Shown here: positions 56,559 through 64,000 of the stretch, one piece after another
Layout: each line of letters begins with the position of its first letter
Numbering within the stretch: position 1 is the stretch's first letter
Assembly (NCBI RefSeq): GCF_019578655.1
Contig: NC_063258.1
Coordinates: 12,032,802 to 12,096,801, forward strand
Length of the DNA: 64,000 nt
Reading direction: 5' to 3'
Source: Ricinus communis
Taxonomy: Eukaryota; Streptophyta; Magnoliopsida; Malpighiales; Euphorbiaceae
Translations under genes and position numbers: made by a program
The notes under the pieces: generated by a model
Database searches by the model: none
The model's input: the letters and a program-made list of their open reading frames with translations, nothing else
Told to the model about the DNA's origin: nothing

Positions 56559-57995
56559 TGATGTGCGTAAAATACACACATCTAAATGGGGTTTTTAAGA
56601 TTGATTTTATGGACATTTGGATGTGAATTGGTCACAACACTCACCCTATACATATGTTTGTGTGCATTAGGTCCAAAAGAGGTCAAAGGATGAAAAAGGA
56701 AAGAATTGGAGCATAATTGGACGTCGAAGCTGCCGAAACGAGCTAAGTACGAGCATGAGGAAGCTGAACATGGCCGTGTTCTCAACACGGTCACAAACAT
56801 GGGCCGTGTTACCAACACGAGGACAAACACGGCCGTGTTAGACATCAAAGAAGAAGTACATTCTAGGGAGCACGGCCACAGAGAGTAACACGGCCAGGAA
56901 CACCATCTCGTGTTGAGAATACGGCCGTGTTGGAGGCGACAGGGGGTATTAATTAAAAGAACGAAAAGAAGAGAAGAAGAGGAGGCTAGGGTTAGAACGT
57001 CCCAAACCCTAATTTTTCTTTCTCTAAGGGTTTTCTGAGCTGAAACCAAGGGAAAAGGAGACTTGGATCAAGGTTTCAATCAGATTTCCTTGAAGGATCG
57101 AAGATTGGGCAAGGTTCGTTGATTGATTTTCAAATCGAGCAAGAGGAACAAGAATCAATTCAATTGGTGCAAAAAGGATTTGGGGCTGTTTACTCTCATC
57201 TAAGGGAGTAATCGGGTTTTCTCTACCTTTTTACTTATTGTTGCAATTGAATTTTTGTTTATTTTGAGAATGAACATGATTAGCTAGATTGATTAAATCC
57301 ATTGGGATTTCTTTACTATGTTGGCTTGATATTATATTGTTCGATTGTTTGAGTTGATTTTGTATTCTTCTTGTTTTCAGTATTAATAAGATCATGCATT
57401 ATTCATAAGACGTTGTGAATTGTGATGTTTAGATTGCTTTATGAGATTGAGAAATCCGTTTGGCAATTGGAATTTTGAATAACAAGAACTGGTTAATAAT
57501 CGCTTAGAGATAAGGATAATTAACTAGCCGGATTAAGAATTAACCAAGCTTAATAGAGGCGGATTAAAGCTTAATGCTAATTTAAGAATCAATCGTTAGG
57601 AAGAGATTCCAACTTTAGGTTATTAAGTTTAGGAATTCGGTTATCTCGAGAGAAAGATTGATTAGAATAAATCCACGGGTAGTATAATTAGACTCACTGA
57701 TCCTTTATCTTTTGTTCGGATGCCAACTAGTTTAGATTCCCTTTGGGTTTTTCTTCTTGTCTTGATTATTTCGCTTATCAATTACTCCTGCATCTCCCTT
57801 AGGACTTAGCTCGTAGTTAATAGTTAGTTTAGAATTTATTCATCGTCCATTTTAGGTTAATATAACAAAGAACAAAGGAGTAACTCTGGGCTTTCGCTTT
57901 CCCGAGGAATACGACCTTGATACTCGCCATCAGTGCTAGACTGCATCGATAGGTACACTGCCTTAGATTGTAGCTAACACGAGTAGCACACATCA
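56559..57995 (+). mobile_element. Athila-type solo LTR, TSD CTTAG
   Basis: It begins TGATGTGCG and ends GCACACATCA, 1437 bp, flanked by CTTAG at 56554-56558 and 57996-58000. It is a complete example of the variant LTR at 15482-16855 and 1047-2184, and shares its AT-rich 3' half with LTRs A-C. A cluster of CACGG/CCGTG dyads lies at 56765-56940. Inserted in reverse-oriented R. Confidence 0.9.
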
Positions 57996-59301
57996 CTTAG
58001 CCATATGGAAGAGAATAAAAAACTTGTGATTTCTTTTCTTATCGGATCCAAAATCTTACATATGTTCTTATTTTGCTCTTGTCTTTTGTGCCTCTCTTTC
58101 TAACCTTTGTCTAGTATGATGGTTTGGTTTTATTTGGGGAGTATAAACACGTGTGTTGAGTGAAAGCGCATGGAAGCGACAATCATAGACACTGATAAAA
58201 TGCTTGGACAAATGCGAAGAAAGAAGATTAGTTGATCGTTTATTGATATCATTCTCTAAATGATCACAAACGAATCTTCTAGAGGAAAATTAAAACATGC
58301 CTAATATTCCAATTCTGGATTTGCACTATTGGAATCTCCATCATTCCTTATTCCTCTAGGCACGATGACTTTTGATGACACAAGGATTGGCGTAAGGAAT
58401 CATGGGAACTTAATTGACAAGCTTGACTAGCGGCATTGGGGCTTAGATTGATGATCAAGCAGGATGAGACATAAATCCACGCCATAAGAGAGAAATCATT
58501 CTTTTTATTAATCCAAGCGTAATACAAGCGGCAATGCAAGCATTTTGATACTTAGGATGCATATAATGAAGTAATTTGGATCGAAGTATTATTAGAAAGG
58601 CCCACACGAATTTCCCATTGTTTTTATGAAGTTGGCTCATAGAAGTTGGGACTATAAGAGTTGTTAACCAGTTAATTACTCTGTAGTACTACAAAAGTCG
58701 CATGCAACTTAATACTTGAGGGTAGTGAGCATATTATTTGAGTTTTCTACCTTGTAGAAAATCAAGATATCAGTTCTTTCGAGAACTTTACAAACTTATC
58801 GAGACTCATTCTAACTAAAATAGACTTATCATTTACGTCCTTCCTTTCTTTTGTGTTCTTTGTCAACTGTTGCGTTTAAGTTAATTCGATTTGATACTTT
58901 CACTTAGCAAAAAGAATAAAGAACTTGTAGTTTCTCTCCTTATCAAATTTGAAATCCCACTTATGTTCTCATTTTGTTCATTTTTTTGTTCCACTCTATT
59001 TAATCTCTGTATGGTTTGATGGTTTGATTTTATTTGGTGAGAATAAATACGAGTGTTAATTGAAAGTGCATGGAAGCGGCAATCATAGGCACTAATACAA
59101 TGCTTGGACAAATGCGAAGAAAGAAAATTAGTTTATTGAGTATTGATATCATTATCAGAATGAGCGCAGAAAAATCTTATGGAGGAAAGAGTTAACGCCG
59201 AGGGTCAAGGCACGCCCCAATATACCAATTCAGGATTTTCACCATTGGGATCTCCAATATTCCATGTTCCTCTAGGCACGAGGTCTGCTGGTGACATAAG
59301 G
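57996..59301 (-). repeat. R repeat, reverse
   Basis: It continues R after the solo LTR, with the landmark near 58330 (GGAATCTCCATCATTCC), a decayed palindrome at 58663-58676 (TTGTTAACCAGTTAA) and a second partial unit to 59301 with the landmark near 59250. The R frame is readable with a few stops (PLGT, PLGTR). Confidence 0.7.
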
Positions 59302-60000
59302 TGATATGGCCATGGAAAATCTATTGAATAAAACCAATATCAATCCATTTTGAGGATCTATCAAGAACAAGATAAAGAATACACAACTAAGAACTCACTG
59401 CAATCTATTGAAGAAACCCTTAGCTATCAATGAACAATCAACAAAGTTGCAATGTTCAGAATAATAAGTATTTGCAAGAACTTAGAAACAGAACACTCTC
59501 AAGCATCAAATCATAATCAAAGTTAAAGTCTTATAAGATGATAACCCTTAAGTATTTATAGTGAATCCTTAGGGTTTAAACAAACTAATGAGTGTTGTCT
59601 CAAATGCAAGGGGTGGTCCACACTTAAAAATAATCTAATAAACATAACTAGAGGCCCGAACTAAACAAGTAATGAAAAAAGCACCAAAAAATAGAGTTTT
59701 AAAGTAATAAAACACTCAAGGGCCAAAATACATATGAAGTTAAATAAGGAGTAGTTTCGCTGCAAAGGAGTCGAGTTTCTTGAAGCCCATTCTCATTAAC
59801 TTGATTCATCAAGACATAGTCTAGCTCATTGGGCTTGTTTGAGGCTTGTTCTTCCATAATATGAGTTGTCACCAAGCCTTGAGAAAATAAGGCCATTGCA
59901 TCCTTAAGCTTCTTGGCTCTTGCTCTTGTGATTGGACCATTCCCCATATATAGAGGATCTTACTGAGATGGGTTTGTAGGAGCACTAGGATTTCCATTAT
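59302..60000 (-). mobile_element. 3' LTR of element F with pol tail
   Basis: On the minus strand it starts at 60000, right after the purine tract GAGGAAGGAAGGAA (60013-60001), and ends CCATGGCCATATCA at 59302. The frame 59947-59699 (NGPITRARAKKLKDAMALFS and an 82-residue tail) lies inside it. A TATA-like ACTATAAATACTT occurs at about 59566-59554. The LTR is 699 bp; its 5' partner is not in the window. Confidence 0.7.
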
Positions 60001-62043
60001 TCCTTCCTTCCTCAAGTGAATTCATCCTCGAATTAGCATTTTCAAAATTAATAGGAGATAAATTAGAAACATTAAAATTGCACTAACATTATACTCATTT
60101 GGATGGTCAAGTTTGTAAGCATTATCGCTAATCCTAGCAACCACTTGAAAGGGTCCATCTTCTCTTGCTTACAACTTAGAATGCCTTTAAAGAGGAAACC
60201 CGTCCTTGTGCATATACAGCGACACCCTATTACTAGGTTCAAACACAACTTGTTTTCAACCTTTGTTGTGATGACACGCGGCTTGCTCATTTCTCTTCTG
60301 AATTTACTGCCTTACCTGTCATGAACTTGTCTAATATATTTGGCCTTCTTGGAACCATCCAAGTTAGAATGCTCTTATAATGGCAAAAGTAATAAATCCA
60401 AAGACGTTAGTGGGTTAAAACCATAAACAACTTCAAAAGGGCTACAATGAGTAGATGAATGCACACTCCTATTATATGCAAACTCTACCTGAGGTAAGCA
60501 ATCTTCCCAAGGTTTGATATTCTTTTTTATAATAGCATGCAATAACTGTCCTAAGGCCCTATTAACCATTTTAGTTTGACATCCGTTTAAAGGTGATAAG
60601 TAGTAGAAAATAATAGTTTAGTACCTAACTTAGTCCACAACATCTTTTAAAAATAGAACAAAAATTTTGCATCCCTATCACTAATAATAGTGTTAGGCAT
60701 GCCATGCAAACATACTACTTCTCTAAGGAATAAATCAGCAATATATGATTCATCATCGGCTTTATGACATGCAATACAGTGTGCGAGTTTACTAAATCTA
60801 TCAACCACCACATAAATACTATCATTGCCACGCCTAGACCTTGGCAATCCTAAGATAAAATCTATAGAAACATCAATCTAAGGTGAAATAGAAATAGGCA
60901 ATGGCATATACAATCCATGGGGCTTGCTTTTAGACTTAGCACGTAAACAAACAACACAGCTGGCACAGTATTTCTCAACATCAACATGCATTTTCAACCA
61001 ATAAAAGTGCTCATGCAATATATTTAAAGTGATAGGAACACCAAAATTCCCCATCAATCCTCCCTCATGCTATTCTTTTAAAAATAATCTACGCATAGAA
61101 CAATTAGACACATATAATCGATTATCCTTCAACAAGTAGCCATCATGTCTGTTGTATTTATCAAAAGCCCCATGCTTGCATGCATCATATACACTTCCAA
61201 AATCAGATCATCAAAATAATGTTCTTTAAGCAATTCTCCAATTAATTTAGAATAAAGTGTGTTAATCAAGGCATACCTACTAAAGAGTGCATCAGCCACC
61301 ACATTATCCTTACCCGGTTGGATATCAAGAGTCAAAAACTAGTTAATGTGAAGAGTTCTTTTGAATATCATACTAGGAAAAGTCTATAAATGAACTCCAA
61401 GTTGCATGCCTTTTGTTTAATTTATTTTGACCCTGCAAATGCTTTAAGCTCTCATGATCAATATAAATTACGAACTCCTTAGGCAATAAATAATGTTGCC
61501 ATGTCTTCAACGCCCGCACCAATGCAAACTTCTTCTTATTGTAGGTGGATAGTAAAAGCTTGCACCATTAAGCTTTTCACTAAAATAGGTAATTGGCGTA
61601 CCCTCTTGCATCAATACAGCTCTAATTCTAACACTAGATGCATCATATTCAATCTTAAAAGTAGAATCAAAATTAGGCAAAGCAAGTAAAGGAGCATTAA
61701 TCAATTTATCTTTCAAAACTTGAAATGCTCTAACTTGTGCCTCTCCCCATTTAAAACCTACACGCTTCTTAATAACCTCAATTAAAGGGGCAGCAAGGGT
61801 AGAAAAATCCCTAACAAATCGCCTATAGAAGCTAAAATCTCACCTCACTCACACTATTAGGTGTGGGCTAAAAAGCATTAACCTCTAGCTTTTCTTTATC
61901 TACCTCTATCCTAGCACTAACAGCAAATCCAGGAAAAACTACCTTAGGAGTGCAAAAGTTACGGTTGCCAAGATTAGTATAAAGCTTTTCTTTTTGCAAG
62001 ACATCAAATAAAGTCCTAAGATGCTCTAAGTGCTCATGTGTAG
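60001..62043 (-). pseudogene. Ty3/gypsy RT-RNase H-integrase, broken (element F)
   Basis: Minus strand, from 62043 down. 62043-61868 is an RT palm end (HEHLEHLRTLFDVLQKEKLY, CTPKVVFPGF). 61716-61507 is RNase H ([31 protein letters not shown]). 61335-61129 is the RNase H end and integrase linker (DIQPGKDNVVADALFSRYAL). 60847-60647 is the integrase core ([35 protein letters not shown]). 60569-60375 is the core end ([29 protein letters not shown]). The catalytic RT motif is lost at the junction near 62043. Frames are separated by stops and indels. The family matches the fragment at 17869-18637. Confidence 0.85.
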
Positions 62044-62044
62044 G

Positions 62045-63712
62045 TTGTGCAGAAGAAATGAGGCATGGCAGTAGTTGCAATGAGAAGGATGAGTTGATAC
62101 CCACACGGAGGCTTAATGATGCAACTCAGAAGGATCACTTCCCTCTTCCTTTCATTGATCAGATGTTAGAGAGATTGGCATGACATATGTCTTACTGTTT
62201 CCTTGATGGTTTTTTAAGATATTTTCAGATTCTAATTGCACCTGAAGACCAAGAGAAGATGAATTTCACCTGCCCCTGCATGACTTTTGCTTATAGACGG
62301 ATGCCTTTTGCAATGCGCCGACTACTTTTCAGGTTGTATGATGGCCATTTTTGATGATATGATTGAGGAGTCAATGGAGGTATTTATGGATGACTTTTCT
62401 GTTTTTAGTAATTCCTTTTCTCACTATTTGGAAAATTTAGAACACATGTTAGCTAGGTGCATTGATGCTAACTTGGTGCTGAATTGGGAAAAGTGTCATA
62501 TTATGGTGAGAGAAGGAATTGTTCTAGGGCATAAGGTTTCATATGTAGGGATGAAGGTTGATAGAGCTAAAATAGAAACCATATATAAGCTGCCACCCCT
62601 TAGTGCTGTTAGGACTTTCTTAGTTAATGCTGGGTTCTATAGAAGGTTTATTAGAAATTTCTCTAAGATTGCTAGGCCTCTTACTCAATTACTAGTTAAG
62701 GATGCACCTTTCATTTTTTATGATGCATGTTTATCTTCTTTTGAGCTATTGAAGAAACTATTGACCATAGCCCCTTTCATGGCTTAGCCTGATTAGGGAC
62801 TGCCCTTTGAACTATTGTGCGATGCTAGTGATTATGCAGTTAGAGCTATACTTGGACAGAGGTTTGATAAGAAGTTCCAACCCATTTTCTATGCTAGCAA
62901 GAGTTTGACAGGAGCCCAAGAGCATTACACTACTACAGAGAAGGAGTTGCTGGCTGTTGTTTATGCCTTCGACAAATTCAGATCATAGCTCGTCTTATCA
63001 AAGACCATCATCTTTGCTAACCATTTAGCTTTGAGGTATTTGCTTAATAAGCATGATGCTAAGTCGAGATTGATCAGATGGATTTTATTATTACAGGAGT
63101 TCGACATTGAGATCAGAGATAAGAAGGGTGTAGAAAATTTAGCAGTGGATCACTTATCCAGATTGGAGAATCCGAGCTTGGAAGCACTTGATGAGAGCAC
63201 GATAGATGATCGATTTCCAGAGGAGCACTTGTATTCATTAAAGGTATATTATGATTCTCTTTGGTTTTCTAATTATGCTAACTACCTTATGGCTAGGGTC
63301 TTACCAAAAGGTATGATTTATCAGCAAAAGAAGAAATTCTTTGCTGATTTGTAATACTACATTTGGGAAGACCCCTTCCTATATCGAGTATGCGCAGACC
63401 AGGTCATTCACCGATGTGTTTATGGCAAAGAGAGTCTCCAGATTTTGAGGCACTGTCATGAGGGAGACACAGAAGGCCATCAAGCAGTGAACCATACTGC
63501 TAGGAAGGTGTTGGATGCAGGCTTTTATTGGCCCACTATCTTCCAGGATGCTAGGACATTTGTTCAGGTTTTGCGACGCTTATCATCACTCAGGTAACAT
63601 CTCTGCCCTCGATGAAATGCCCCAAACTAGTATGCAGACTATTGAGATATTTGATGTTTGTGGTATTGACTTCATGGGACCCTTCCCTTCTTCAAATGGC
63701 AATAAGTATATC
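62045..63712 (+). pseudogene. Athila-like reverse transcriptase-RNase H-integrase remnant
   Basis: Plus strand. 62080-62330 reads in pieces EKDELIPTRRLNDATQKD and FPLPFIDQMLERLA, with an internal deletion of the WRVCIDY part. The open frame 62287-62787 has EVFMDDFSVFSNS (catalytic DD), ANLVLNWEKCHIMVREGIVL and GFYRRFIRNFSKIARPL. RNase H follows (CDASDYAVRAILGQR, TTTEKELLAVVYAFDKFRS, then stop). 63031-63354 is the RNase H end (RYLLNKHDAKSRLIRWILLL, KKGVENLAVDHLSRLE). The start of integrase comes next (HCHEGDTEGHQA, GFYWPTIFQDA, DFMGPFPSSNGNKYIL at about 63668-63715). It supplies the domains missing from the Athila-like pieces at 1-18 kb. At least five stops or frame breaks; ends at an L2 LTR. 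Confidence 0.9.
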
Positions 63713-64000
63713 CTTTAGAAAATCCTAATTCTAAGCTATTAAGGAATTACAACTCAAATAAGATAAATATAAACATCCTAACTGGAAAAAAGATAACTAA
63801 ATACAAAGTCCTAATACTCCTAAAATACTATGTAGCCAACCATTAGGAGTAAGAAACTTTAGTTTCTTTAAGTCATTAAGCCCAAACTCCTATGTGCTCC
63901 TTTATGTTCATTAAGCCTATATTAGAATTAGTCAAGCCCAATAAACTGAACTAGATTAATGAGCCTTGAATTTGAATCCAACTTTCAAGTCTTGATGTGT
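63713..64000 (-). mobile_element. L2-family LTR, running out of the window
   Basis: Matches 49548-49873 in the same orientation, with deletions (AGAAAATCCTAATTCTAAGC, then TTGAATTTGAATCCAACTTT). The insertion cuts the integrase frame at SNGNKYIL. The other end is outside the window. Confidence 0.75.

Overview
The window looks like gene-poor, repeat-dense nuclear DNA of a flowering plant, probably a dicot and probably from a pericentromeric block. It is AT-rich and has no intact host gene. Nearly everything recognisable is a broken Ty3/gypsy LTR retrotransposon: Athila-like elements plus two other Ty3 groups. There are also remnants of a CACTA (En/Spm-like) DNA transposon, a foldback/MITE-like element, and a roughly 1.1 kb repeat, called R here, that I do not recognise. 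The species cannot be fixed from the sequence.

Layout. 1-17.9 kb is a nest of Athila-like elements. It holds gag-protease remnants on both strands (1-1046, 9314-11125, 12773-15484), a decayed downstream env-position ORF (2992-4475), and five LTRs or LTR pieces. Two of these LTRs face each other with only 200 bp between them. A 500-base N gap (2185-2684) follows a near-copy of 14431-16621. 17.9-31.5 kb is R repeat in both orientations, with a direct array at 25.2-30.7 kb, interleaved with LTRs of a second Ty3 family (L2) and a foldback element at 24061-25026. 31.5-40.6 kb is the least repetitive part and very AT-rich. It holds CACTA transposase remnants at both ends, a C2H2 zinc-finger (ZAT-like) pseudogene at 33.7-34.36 kb, and a 2.06 kb solo LTR. 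40.6-42.2 kb is R again. 42.2-48.0 kb is a degraded Tekay/Del-like element (long LTR, PBS, gag, RT) with an L2-type LTR lodged in it. 48-50.2 kb is the 5' end of an L2 element on the minus strand (LTR, PBS, gag-like ORF). 50.5-56.3 kb is a minus-strand Ty3 pol (PR-RT-RH-INT) whose 3' LTR region carries an 18-bp minisatellite split by a second 2.05 kb solo LTR. 56.3-59.3 kb is R split by an Athila-type solo LTR. 59.3-62.0 kb is another minus-strand Ty3 pol with its 3' LTR. 62.0-63.7 kb is a plus-strand Athila-like RT-RH-INT remnant, cut off by an L2 LTR running out of the window.

How it fits together. The order of insertion can be partly read from 5-bp target-site duplications (TSDs): ATAAG at 20971/21861, ATATT at 37532/39593, AGGAC at 50552/52607 and CTTAG at 56554/57996, plus ATAAATT for the foldback element. 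R is the substrate most often interrupted, so it is among the older layers. All retroelement ORFs carry stops, frameshifts or truncations, and no element has two matching flanking LTRs inside the window. The most unusual items are the R family with its shared stop-free frame and palindromic junction, the L2-type LTRs that carry the C-terminal pol tail and an 18-bp repeat, and the ZAT-like pseudogene isolated within the transposon-rich block.
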